This document shows, piece after piece, positions 26,473 to 35,026 of a DNA stretch of 64,000 nucleotides. The translations under genes and the position numbers were made by a program. Source of the DNA: Gracilimonas sp046602855 (GTDB lineage Bacteria > Bacteroidota > Rhodothermia > Balneolales > Balneolaceae); the NCBI RefSeq assembly GCF_046602855.1, contig NZ_JBKINJ010000001.1, positions 310,001 to 374,000 of the forward strand. The letters run 5' to 3'. The notes under the pieces are model-generated. The model saw only the letters and a program-made list of their open reading frames with translations. It was not told the origin of the DNA and did no database searches. How positions within the stretch are numbered: position 1 is the first letter of the stretch; the number at the start of each line of letters is the position of its first letter.

Positions 26473-29400
26473 ATGCTTAGAAAGCTACTTTCAACAGCAT
26501 TCATTATGCTAGTGCCTGTGATCCTGTTTGCTCAGGGTTCAATCTCAGGTGTTGTAACAGATGCTACTACCGGCGAAACTATGCCGGGAGCAAACGTTGT
26601 AATTGCAGAATTATCACGTGGAGCTGCTACAAACGTAGATGGTGAATACACAATTAGTAACGTACCAAGTGGTACATATACTGTAACCGCATCCTTTCTT
26701 GGATACAAGAAATCGGAAACAACCGTTCAGGTTGGTAATTCGGATGTAGTTGTAGATTTTGACCTTGAACCAGATTACTTCGGTCTTGAAGACGTTGTTG
26801 TGACCGGTGTAGGACAAGGTACACAAACAACAAAACTTGGCTTTTCTGTAGGAAAGGTGAGTGAACAACAACTTTCTGAAGTACCTGCAGCAGATCCGGC
26901 ATCTGCACTTCGTGGTAAGGTATCCGGAGTTACAATCGTACGAGCTTCAGGTGACCCATCTTCGGCTCCTGACATTCGTTTGCGTGGATCTACTTCGATA
27001 AATGGTAATCAGTCTCCACTTATAATCGTTGATGGAGTGATCACTTCAGGTAGTTTGGGTGATATTAACATGAATGACGTTCAGTCAATTGAGGTCGTTA
27101 AAGGTGCTGCTGCAGCTTCTTTATATGGTTCACTTGCCGGTAACGGTGTTATTCAGGTTATTACCAAAAGAAATGCGAATAAAGTTCGGGAACCTGAATT
27201 AACAATCAGAAGCGAATATGGTTATTCTGAAATTGCGTCTGACTATCCTTCTGCAACCAAGCACCCATGGGATCTTAGCAACAATTTAGTATTGGATTCC
27301 ACTGGTGAATATATCGTTACATGGGACGGTTATGACAACTATGATGCCGATCGCCGCTTTGATAATGATTATCCGGTTCCATTAAGAGATAATGTGGAAG
27401 CTATTTTTACCGGTAATCCATACAGCAACAACTCAGTTGCTTTAGCGAATTCAGGTGAGCTTTATAATTACCGCGTTTCGTATGATAATTTTGTACAAGG
27501 TGGTGTTATTGAACCTGTAGAAGATTATACAAGAAATTCTGTAAGGTTTAACGCTAATTTCACACCTAACGATAAGTTAGATGCCAGCGTAAGTGCTTCT
27601 TACATAAATGTTGAAGCGCCAACTATTCCAGAGCAGGGTCAGGGTTCTAACTATTTTTACTCCGCCCTTACTGCTGAGCCATTCATTAATTTCAATGAAA
27701 AAAATGCAGATGGCACATTTAAGAATGAAGGACTAACAGGTTATGATGTTCAAAGTTCTAACTTTCAGAACCCACTTTATGTAGCTGAACAAAGAACTAC
27801 GGCCTTCCAAAGAGATAGAGTTATTGCCGGATTGACCATTAATTATGCTATTACAAATAATCTTAGCATTAATGGTCGCCAATCTTTGGATAAGGAATTC
27901 AGAAATAATGAAACCTATTATCCTAAAGGGTATCAAACACCAACACCAAGCCCGACTTTGAATAATGGTTTTGATTCAAGAGCTCGTTCTGAGTTTACAA
28001 CCGCTATAAGTGAGTTATGGTTTGAGTACAATCAGGAATTTGATGACTTTAACCTGAATACCACACTTAAATATCTCTACGAAGATCGGGAGACTGATCA
28101 AGTTTCACTTTCAGGTAGTGATTATCCGGTTCCTAATATTCGCAGTATTGGTAGTACAGATAGTGACACCTATAATATTGGTTCATACAGTCAAATAGTT
28201 AGGGCGGAGAACTTCTTCCTTAATGTTGACGTTGACTATTTAGATAAGATCATAGTATCTGGTTTGGTTAGACGTGACGGGTCATCAGGATTTGGTTCTG
28301 AAGAAAGATGGCAAACCTATTACAGAGGGTCACTTGCTTACCGAATTACTGAAGATTTCGATATAGATGGTGTTAACGAATGGAAAGTAAGGGCCTCTTA
28401 CGGTACTTCAGGTCAGCGACCACCATTTTCCGCACAGTATGAGACCTATAGTGCCTCTTCGAGTGGTATTTCACCGGGTATTCTTGGTAACAACGAAATC
28501 AAGCCATCAACTGTGGCCGAGTTCGAGTTTGGTACCAATATTACCTTCCTTGACAGATACAACTTTGAGGCAAACTACGCTATCACAAATGTTGAGAATG
28601 ACTACTTACTAGTGCCATTATCAAGTACTGCAGGATTCTCTGCTCAGTGGCAAAACGTAGGTGAAATTGAAAGTTCGGCTCTGGAATTCATGTTATCAGG
28701 CCAAATAGTGGACAACAGAAACTTATCCTGGAGTTCAAGCCTAACCTGGAGTAAAATTACTCAGGAAGTTACAAGCTTAGGTGGTATCCCTCCATTCACC
28801 AGATCTGCAGGGGGGGCAATTGACCTTTTCCGATTTGAAGCTGGCGTGCCTTACGGAACTATGTATGGTAACAAAGCTTTGACATCACTGGATCAATTAA
28901 CCGTAGTTAACGGTGAAGTTCTAAACAATGGTATTGATACTGATGGCAATGGAACTTTGACAGTTGATGATTTTGAGATAAACGATGAAGGTTACGTAGT
29001 TCCTGCGGGTACTCACGGCACACCGGATGAGCAGATCACATATATGGTTGACGAAGATGGATCTACATCAGTTACAGCCATTGGTAATACAAATCCGGAC
29101 TTCACAGTTGGTTTTTCAAACTCCTTTAATTATAAAGGTATTGGACTATATCTACTGTTAGACTGGAACCAAGGCGGAGATGTGTATAACTACACCAAGC
29201 AGTTGTTAATATTTAACAATCGTCATAAGATCCAGCAAGAGCATGGTGCAGCAGGTTATGATGTAGCCTATTCTAACAGTTCATCAGAAATCTACAATGG
29301 TGCTAATGCCTCATCTTATTTTGTGGAGGATGCGAGCTTCCTGAAACTTAGAGAAGTTGCATTATCCTATACAATGGGTCAGAAACAACTTGGATCTGTT

Positions 29401-29580
29401 GGAAACTATGTGGAAGAGATCAGACTGTCAGTAACCGGACGTAATCTGTTAACGTTTACTGATTATACAGGTTTTGATCCAGAGGTGGCTCTAAGAACTA
29501 ACTCTACTAACTTCCGTTTAGACGAGTATTCTTATCCTAATTTCAGAACTTTCACGGGTGCCATTCAGGTACGTTTCTAA
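26473..29580 (+). CDS. SusC/RagA family TonB-linked outer-membrane transporter 2
   Basis: From ATG 26473, preceded by GAGGA, the product is 1035 residues; an upstream in-frame TTG at 26461 lies inside the ribosome-binding region and is unlikely. Order of parts: signal peptide (LSTAFIMLVPVILFAQG), carboxypeptidase-like domain (ISGVVTDATTGETMPGANVV), TonB-box-like EDVVVTGVG, plug (ALRGKVSGVTIV, IRLRGSTSINGN, IIVDGV) and barrel ending GAIQVRF. An extracellular loop carries a calcium-loop-like DTDGNGTLTVDDFEIND. It differs strongly from SusC1, so the two pairs are not a recent duplication. SusD2 follows 49 bp downstream. Confidence 0.95.
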   Translation: MLRKLLSTAFIMLVPVILFAQGSISGVVTDATTGETMPGANVVIAELSRGAATNVDGEYTISNVPSGTYTVTASFLGYKKSETTVQVGNSDVVVDFDLEPDYFGLEDVVVTGVGQGTQTTKLGFSVGKVSEQQLSEVPAADPASALRGKVSGVTIVRASGDPSSAPDIRLRGSTSINGNQSPLIIVDGVITSGSLGDINMNDVQSIEVVKGAAAASLYGSLAGNGVIQVITKRNANKVREPELTIRSEYGYSEIASDYPSATKHPWDLSNNLVLDSTGEYIVTWDGYDNYDADRRFDNDYPVPLRDNVEAIFTGNPYSNNSVALANSGELYNYRVSYDNFVQGGVIEPVEDYTRNSVRFNANFTPNDKLDASVSASYINVEAPTIPEQGQGSNYFYSALTAEPFINFNEKNADGTFKNEGLTGYDVQSSNFQNPLYVAEQRTTAFQRDRVIAGLTINYAITNNLSINGRQSLDKEFRNNETYYPKGYQTPTPSPTLNNGFDSRARSEFTTAISELWFEYNQEFDDFNLNTTLKYLYEDRETDQVSLSGSDYPVPNIRSIGSTDSDTYNIGSYSQIVRAENFFLNVDVDYLDKIIVSGLVRRDGSSGFGSEERWQTYYRGSLAYRITEDFDIDGVNEWKVRASYGTSGQRPPFSAQYETYSASSSGISPGILGNNEIKPSTVAEFEFGTNITFLDRYNFEANYAITNVENDYLLVPLSSTAGFSAQWQNVGEIESSALEFMLSGQIVDNRNLSWSSSLTWSKITQEVTSLGGIPPFTRSAGGAIDLFRFEAGVPYGTMYGNKALTSLDQLTVVNGEVLNNGIDTDGNGTLTVDDFEINDEGYVVPAGTHGTPDEQITYMVDEDGSTSVTAIGNTNPDFTVGFSNSFNYKGIGLYLLLDWNQGGDVYNYTKQLLIFNNRHKIQQEHGAAGYDVAYSNSSSEIYNGANASSYFVEDASFLKLREVALSYTMGQKQLGSVGNYVEEIRLSVTGRNLLTFTDYTGFDPEVALRTNSTNFRLDEYSYPNFRTFTGAIQVRF

Positions 29581-29629
29581 TGAAAGATGAAATAACCTAT
29601 TTAAAAATATTTAAAAAACACTCATTATT

Positions 29630-31390
29630 ATGAAAAACATAAACTTCTTTAAAGGCTCTGTGCTACTGCTCGCAACACTTTTCGTTGTCAGTAGCTGTGC
29701 AGATCTTTCAGTAGAAAATACGAACGATCCCAATCGTGAGAGTGCCTTGGCAAACGACGCTGACCTTGTAAGTCTATTACAAGGATCTACAGGGGATGTC
29801 TTTTTTGAGATTACCAATCTCTGGGGCTCCAACATGAATGCATATTCTGACCAGATGACGACCACAAATATGGTTTTCAGCTGGTGGGTATTTACGGATG
29901 AACCAAGACGTGAAATGCCAAACTTTCCCGGTTTTGCAGATCTGGCAGTGAATTCCGGAATCTGGAGTTCATTCAATGCCGGTGTGCAAACCGCAAATAC
30001 CATCATCGAATTAATCGAAGTGGATGGAGAAACCATCGTGGTAGATGAGGCTGATATTACAGATAAAATGTTAGCCAGTGCCTATTTCCTTCGTGGAGTA
30101 TCTAAAGGTTACCTTGGATTGATCTATGATCAAGGCTACGACATATATCCTGATACTGATCTTTCAAACTTAGAGTTAGTGCCTTATACAACTTTAATTG
30201 AAAATGGTATTGCTGATATTGTTAATGCAGTATCCATATCAGATGCAACACCCGGATTTACCTGGGACCTGATACCTACTCAGGATTCATGGAGTCAGGC
30301 TGAGTTCAATACAATAGCACATTCATTGGCAGCACGTATTTTAGCTAATTCGCCAAGAACAGCTTCAGAAGCTGATGCCCTGGACTGGAGTGCCAATCCC
30401 GGTGGAGTACTTTACTTTGCGAACCGTGCTGTAGGTGGTCCTGATGCTGCTGCAACAATGGAAGACTTTACAGCGACTGCTGTTGGGTCTTACGTATTCT
30501 ATAATAATCTTCTTGATTGGCACACTTATTTATTAAGTGGTCCGGCAGGTTATTTACCACCAGACATCAAGATCATTTGGACGCTTGATTCAAATTATTA
30601 TACTGAGCACCCAGGCGATCCGGCAAACGTAACCGCAAACGAAGTTCAAACTAATGACCCAAGAATAGATTATTATGGGTTTACAAATGATGGCGGTTTT
30701 ATAAGTGCAGCACGTAATGCTGATCTATTTACCAATTACTTTTTCTTGCGGGAATGGGCAGAAAATAATTGGGGAGGCACAGGTGACCCAATACCTTATT
30801 ACATTGCAGCTGAAACTGACTATCTAAGAGCAGAAGCTCATCTAAGAGCCGGCGACAAAGTAACAGCCGGACTTATCTTAGACGACAGTCCTTACGGCAA
30901 TGGGGTAACGGATATTACACCGGACTTGCCAGCAGTTACTTTAGGTTACATACCTGCTGATGGCTTTTCAGGTGGAAATGATTTGCTTACTGCAGTGAAT
31001 TCCGATGCAGAATTCCAGTATGCACTTCTTAGAGAGTATTCTGTTGAGATATCTAACTTGGGTGGAATTGGTATTCAGTGGTATTTCATGAGAAGATGGG
31101 ATATGCTGCAAGCAGGTACTCCTTTGCATTATCCAATTCCTGCAAATGAGTTGGAAATTACCGGTATCACTCCATACACCTTTGGTGGTGCGGCAAACGC
31201 AGGACAAGATGGAGCAGCTTCAGGAGCTAACAGCTGGAAAGATCTTGGTGCTCAGCTCAAAGCAAATGCTGCAAAATTTAATGCCAGTGATATTATAGTA
31301 CCTGGAACCAGAGAAGATGTTAACTTTAATGTAAGAGTTAATAATACTTCTAAAGTTGCAGGTGATGGCAGAACAAGAGGAATTGAATAA
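29630..31390 (+). CDS. SusD/RagB family substrate-binding lipoprotein 2
   Basis: The 586-residue protein has a lipoprotein signal (LLATLFVVSSC, Cys23), an N-terminal region with ADLSVENTNDPNRESALAND typical of the SusD/RagB-like lids, helical segments (ASAYFLRGVSKGYLGLIYDQ, SLAARILANSPR) and a C-terminal YLRAEAHLRAGDK plus LHYPIPANELEITG. It is longer than SusD1 by about 120 residues, with an Asn/Gly-rich C-terminal tail. It is paired with SusC2 and followed by a terminator at 31424-31449, before GWxTD gene 2. Confidence 0.93.
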   Translation: MKNINFFKGSVLLLATLFVVSSCADLSVENTNDPNRESALANDADLVSLLQGSTGDVFFEITNLWGSNMNAYSDQMTTTNMVFSWWVFTDEPRREMPNFPGFADLAVNSGIWSSFNAGVQTANTIIELIEVDGETIVVDEADITDKMLASAYFLRGVSKGYLGLIYDQGYDIYPDTDLSNLELVPYTTLIENGIADIVNAVSISDATPGFTWDLIPTQDSWSQAEFNTIAHSLAARILANSPRTASEADALDWSANPGGVLYFANRAVGGPDAAATMEDFTATAVGSYVFYNNLLDWHTYLLSGPAGYLPPDIKIIWTLDSNYYTEHPGDPANVTANEVQTNDPRIDYYGFTNDGGFISAARNADLFTNYFFLREWAENNWGGTGDPIPYYIAAETDYLRAEAHLRAGDKVTAGLILDDSPYGNGVTDITPDLPAVTLGYIPADGFSGGNDLLTAVNSDAEFQYALLREYSVEISNLGGIGIQWYFMRRWDMLQAGTPLHYPIPANELEITGITPYTFGGAANAGQDGAASGANSWKDLGAQLKANAAKFNASDIIVPGTREDVNFNVRVNNTSKVAGDGRTRGIE

Positions 31391-31423
31391 CATTTAATTC
31401 CATTTTGAAAACTTAAGGAAAAA

Positions 31424-31449
31424 GGCCTGCTTTAGAGCGGGCCTTTTTT
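31424..31449 (+). terminator. Intrinsic terminator after SusC2-SusD2
   Basis: GGCCTGCT (31424-31431) pairs with AGCGGGCC (31436-31443) with one G-T wobble and a TTAG loop, then six T. The 14-mer AAAAAGGCCTGCTT at its left arm is also found at the 3' ends of both GWxTD repeat copies (25421-25434, 33413-33426). Confidence 0.82.
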
Positions 31450-31506
31450 ATTTAAATTTTATATAATGTATTTTAGTTAACGTATTGTGCTATACTTACC
31501 ACTTAT

Positions 31507-32931
31507 ATGATGATATTCAACAAACTTTGGATTTTTCTTTTCGTTTTAGGAATGGTAAATATTGCCTGTTCTACAAGCAGACCGGATACAATTAATTCTA
31601 ACGAGCAAATCTCCTATGTATCAGGCACACCAAATTTTACAGTTTCATCTTTTGGTACAGTTGACGGAGATCAAATTAAGATATTGGTTACCACATCAAT
31701 TCTACCATCGAGTTTAATATCAGTTGCAAATGATTCAATTGAGTCTGGTACTGAAGCAGTAGGAGTATTTGTTGAATTTGAAATAAATAGTGAAACCTCC
31801 GACTCAATAATTGCTTCAAGAAATGTAAAAAAAGAGTTAACAATTGACAGGGATGAGAGAAGACAAAGTGAGGATTTGTTTAAGTTTACCGAAGAGTTTG
31901 AAATTGAATCACCGGGTACATACAATGTAATTATCTCGATTATTGATCTGGTTTCCGGGAAAAGAGAAATCATAAATTCGCGAGTGATAATACCCGACCC
32001 TGATGCTAAAGTATTAGGTCTTTCTAATACTTTGATGAAACAAAAGATGGAAAAAGAAGATGGATTTTCTATCGTTACCGGATATAATATAAATGCTGAT
32101 AAAAATTATATAGAATTTGAAAATAATATATCAAATGATGTAGAATTTGATTCAATTACTGTCTATTCAAAACTAATAAAATTTGAATCTGATCTTGATC
32201 CTGCTAAGAAACTAGGTGCTCCTTCATTTTCAGTTACAGTTTTGGATAGAAATGGAATTCAATACAATAATGAGGAAATACTTTCAGAACAAAGAAGAGT
32301 GATTAAATTAAATGACGAGGTGCTATCTTATAAAATTGGTTTTGAAACACCAGATATCGGTAACTATAGATATTTGATACAAGTTAAAAATGAGAATGGG
32401 GAAGAACTGACACGCGCTTTTGATTTTGGCGTAAAAAGCGAAGAATTTCCTTATGTTAGAACACCTGAACAACTAGCTGAATCATTGGTTTACCTCATGA
32501 ACGAAGATGAATATGAGGATATCATGAGTATAGCTAATATGGATTCATTAAAAAAGGCAGTAGATGATTTTTGGCTGAGAAATATTCAAAACATTGACAA
32601 AGCAGAGAAAACGATTGAGATCTACTATCAAAGAGTAGAAGAAGCCAATAAAAGATTTACATCTTATAAGGAGGGTTGGAAAACAGATCAAGGTATGATT
32701 TACATCCTATTTGGCCCACCAATGTTTAGCAGAACAACATTTAATTTTATTCATTGGTCCTATTCGACTGACAGGTATTCAGATCGATATAATTATTTCT
32801 TTAATAAAGAAAGAAGACCAACCCGTGAGTTTCCTTTTACAGTTTATTTACTTGACAGGTCTAACAACGAATTAAATAACAACGAATATCTTATAGTCCA
32901 AAAGTGGCTAACAGGTAATATTGAAAACTAA
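31507..32931 (+). CDS. GWxTD-domain lipoprotein 2
   Basis: This 474-residue protein has a lipobox MVNIAC (Cys21), a beta-rich N-terminal two-thirds and a C-terminal GWxTD domain (TPEQLAESLVYLMNEDEYED, VDDFWLRNIQNI, IYYQRVEEANKRFTSYKEG, GWKTD at 390-394, IYILFGPP). The domain position matches the other copies to the residue although the N-terminal part is much diverged. It lies 117 bp after SusD2, beyond a terminator, so it has its own promoter or receives readthrough. Base composition is very AT-rich compared with core genes. The unrecognised lipoprotein gene follows 12 bp downstream. Confidence 0.88.
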   Translation: MMIFNKLWIFLFVLGMVNIACSTSRPDTINSNEQISYVSGTPNFTVSSFGTVDGDQIKILVTTSILPSSLISVANDSIESGTEAVGVFVEFEINSETSDSIIASRNVKKELTIDRDERRQSEDLFKFTEEFEIESPGTYNVIISIIDLVSGKREIINSRVIIPDPDAKVLGLSNTLMKQKMEKEDGFSIVTGYNINADKNYIEFENNISNDVEFDSITVYSKLIKFESDLDPAKKLGAPSFSVTVLDRNGIQYNNEEILSEQRRVIKLNDEVLSYKIGFETPDIGNYRYLIQVKNENGEELTRAFDFGVKSEEFPYVRTPEQLAESLVYLMNEDEYEDIMSIANMDSLKKAVDDFWLRNIQNIDKAEKTIEIYYQRVEEANKRFTSYKEGWKTDQGMIYILFGPPMFSRTTFNFIHWSYSTDRYSDRYNYFFNKERRPTREFPFTVYLLDRSNNELNNNEYLIVQKWLTGNIEN

Positions 32932-32943
32932 TAATTTTATAAA

Positions 32944-33414
32944 ATGTCGAATAAATCAATTTCAGCACTGTTACTATTACTCATTTTTATTGTAGGATGT
33001 AATAGTTCAAAAACTTACGAAGGTCACTCAATAGAATTTGATTATGCTAAAGTCGAAGAAGTAAATGCCGGTAACTGGATAAAAATTGATGGTCGCAAAT
33101 TCACACATGTTAGAACAATGAAAGAGGGAGATTCATTACAATATTCACTTCCAAGTACATATATAGTTGTTGATTCTACTTCTGAAAGAACCTACGGTAC
33201 TCCGCTAAGTCCTCGAAATATTGGTATTTATTTGGTAAGATATTTACAATTCATTAATCGAGAGGAATTATCCCAAGACGAAGGAAAATATCGTTTTGGC
33301 AATCAGGGTGTGTTATCTGTGACAGGCAAATTGGTACTTCAAAAAACAGATTCATCTCTGATTAGATTGGAAACAACTGAGGATTATCCTGTACCTATCA
33401 AGGTCCTAAACTAA
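32944..33414 (+). CDS. Small lipoprotein of unknown function
   Basis: The 156-residue product has a clear lipoprotein signal (LLLLLIFIVGC, Cys19). The mature part is beta-rich (NAGNWIKIDGRKFTHVRTM, DSLQYSLPSTYIVVDSTSER) and ends with KLVLQKTDSSLIRLETTEDY. I do not recognise a family. It follows the GWxTD gene 2 by 12 bp and is probably co-transcribed with it, suggesting a joint role at the envelope. Its stop overlaps the stop of the converging GWxTD gene 3 by four bases, placing this gene exactly at the right boundary of the inserted segment. Confidence 0.75.
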   Translation: MSNKSISALLLLLIFIVGCNSSKTYEGHSIEFDYAKVEEVNAGNWIKIDGRKFTHVRTMKEGDSLQYSLPSTYIVVDSTSERTYGTPLSPRNIGIYLVRYLQFINREELSQDEGKYRFGNQGVLSVTGKLVLQKTDSSLIRLETTEDYPVPIKVLN

Positions 33415-34838
33415 AAAGGCCTGCTTAAAATACTGCCTGACAACCATCTTTGGATCTGTCTGCGCTGAACATTGTAGTAAAAATTATTTCTTCGAAGAAT
33501 AAAATTATCGAAGGGATAAAACTTTGTTTTAAGTTTTGGGCGGTCAAACACAAAATTGGATTCCGGATCCTCACGGTTATAGGAATACGACCACACCATT
33601 TGGGTGGTGTAGGTGTTTACATACATAGGAGGCCCGAATAGGATATACATCATGCCGGTATCCGTTTTCCAGCCTTCCTTGAAATTAGAAAATTGTTTGT
33701 TAGCTTCTTCAACCCGCTCGTAGTAAAGAGAGATCACTTCGCGGGCTTTATTTGAATTTTGAACGTTAGACAGCCAAAAACGATCGATGGCATTTTTCAG
33801 GGCAGCAGGATCCTCAATCGACATTAACTCTTCATACTCCTTTTCGGTCATCAGGTAGGCCAACGGGCGTGCTAATTCTTTCGGAGTTTTAATTGAAGGA
33901 TAATTCGGGCTTTTAATTCCGAATTCAATGGCTTTATAAATTTGATCTTCACCTTCTCCGGAACTGACTTCAAGCCTGTAGTTGCCCCTTTCCAGTTCAT
34001 GGAAATTGTATTCAATGATCACATTGCCCGGCTGAGTCAGGTTACGAACCGACGATTGCACAACGTCATATTCATCGTAATCGATACCGATACGCTGAAT
34101 ACTGGCCGGAGAATAATCACTGTAGTTCATAGGCCGGGCAATACTGGTATCGGATTCAAACTTCATAAGCCGCATCTCAACATTCAATCCGGTTTCCTGA
34201 TCCCTGTTTATTGCCTGGAACCTGAACCTTAAAGAATCCATCCTTGAAGGAATATCGTAAGTGGTAGCCTGATTGAATTCCTCATTTTCAAGATCAGAGT
34301 TTTTAGTAAGAAGACTTACATTTGTTATAGCTGAAGTATTGGTGCCGGGGGAGGGCACTGTCACTGTACTTTGTCTTAGTGTTTGTTTGGATGACTGATT
34401 GTCTGTAAGGCTTACCGTTACCAGTAACTCACCGGGAGACACCTCAAATTCATCCTCAAACAGATATATAGCCTGACTGTTTACAATATCATTGGTTTCA
34501 CTGCTGATCTCATCAGTGAAACTTTCTCTTATGAGTATATTACCGGTATCTGAATTTTCTTTTATAGTGATCTCTACAGTGAAACGGGCAAGGTAATTAT
34601 CATTTTCATTGGCATAGATAAGGCTTCCTTTTACTAACTCACCTGTAATATTAAGTATAGGTTTGTTGTCATTGTTGATATAAACTGTGGAGGCCATCCT
34701 GAGTTCCGGGAAGCCGGGACGGTATTTATAAGAATCACCACGATCAATATCATCCACATACGAGTTGGAACAAGCGGATAAGATCAGGAATGCGCTAAGT
34801 AAAAGGCCTGCAATGAGTAGATGATTTTTATCAGTCAT
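33411..34838 (-). CDS. GWxTD-domain lipoprotein 3
   Basis: From ATG 34838 the protein is 475 residues (a TTG two codons upstream is also in frame). The lipobox is LILSAC (Cys23 from the ATG). The N-terminal region contains beta-strand pairs (ASTVYINNDNKPILNITGEL, YLARFTVEITI), followed by IQRIGIDYDEYDVV, TPKELARPLAYLMTEKEY, DRFWLSNVQNS, LYYERVEEANKQFSNFKEG, GWKTD and MYILFGPPMY, ending ILSRPF. Its 3' half is the right copy of the 689-bp direct repeat. It is the intact parent of the fragment at 25420-26108. It converges on the small lipoprotein gene with overlapping stops. Function unknown; periplasm-facing anchoring is inferred. Confidence 0.88.
   Translation of the reverse strand: MTDKNHLLIAGLLLSAFLILSACSNSYVDDIDRGDSYKYRPGFPELRMASTVYINNDNKPILNITGELVKGSLIYANENDNYLARFTVEITIKENSDTGNILIRESFTDEISSETNDIVNSQAIYLFEDEFEVSPGELLVTVSLTDNQSSKQTLRQSTVTVPSPGTNTSAITNVSLLTKNSDLENEEFNQATTYDIPSRMDSLRFRFQAINRDQETGLNVEMRLMKFESDTSIARPMNYSDYSPASIQRIGIDYDEYDVVQSSVRNLTQPGNVIIEYNFHELERGNYRLEVSSGEGEDQIYKAIEFGIKSPNYPSIKTPKELARPLAYLMTEKEYEELMSIEDPAALKNAIDRFWLSNVQNSNKAREVISLYYERVEEANKQFSNFKEGWKTDTGMMYILFGPPMYVNTYTTQMVWSYSYNREDPESNFVFDRPKLKTKFYPFDNFILRRNNFYYNVQRRQIQRWLSGSILSRPF
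33412..34100 (-). repeat. Right copy of the 689-bp direct repeat
   Basis: Bases 33412-34100 correspond without length change to 25420-26108. Homology stops abruptly at GCTGAAT on one side and at the stop codon followed by the AAAAAGGCC run on the other. The two copies have the same orientation and enclose 26109-33411 (SusC2, SusD2, GWxTD2, small lipoprotein). Confidence 0.93.
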
Positions 34839-35026
34839 GATCAAGTATTTTAATTCTTTTGCATTAATGTAACTATAAACAAAGGGGCTTTCTATTTATT
34901 ATAGTTCGTTTTTATTTAACTAAAGCCTCCTCACCTTTTGTAAAATCAATTCACAATGATTGCCACATTTAACCTATCTTTAGCTAACCATTTAATTGTA
35001 CTCACTCACTTAAATAATCACTCTTT

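Noticed and set aside
23754..31390. The two SusC-SusD pairs as a recent tandem duplication
   Set aside because: SusC1/SusC2 and SusD1/SusD2 differ strongly in sequence and length; only the GWxTD 3' half is recently duplicated.
19145..34838. Classical polysaccharide utilisation locus
   Set aside because: Two SusCD pairs are present but no glycoside hydrolase, lyase, sulfatase or sensor/ECF regulator gene is found in the region.
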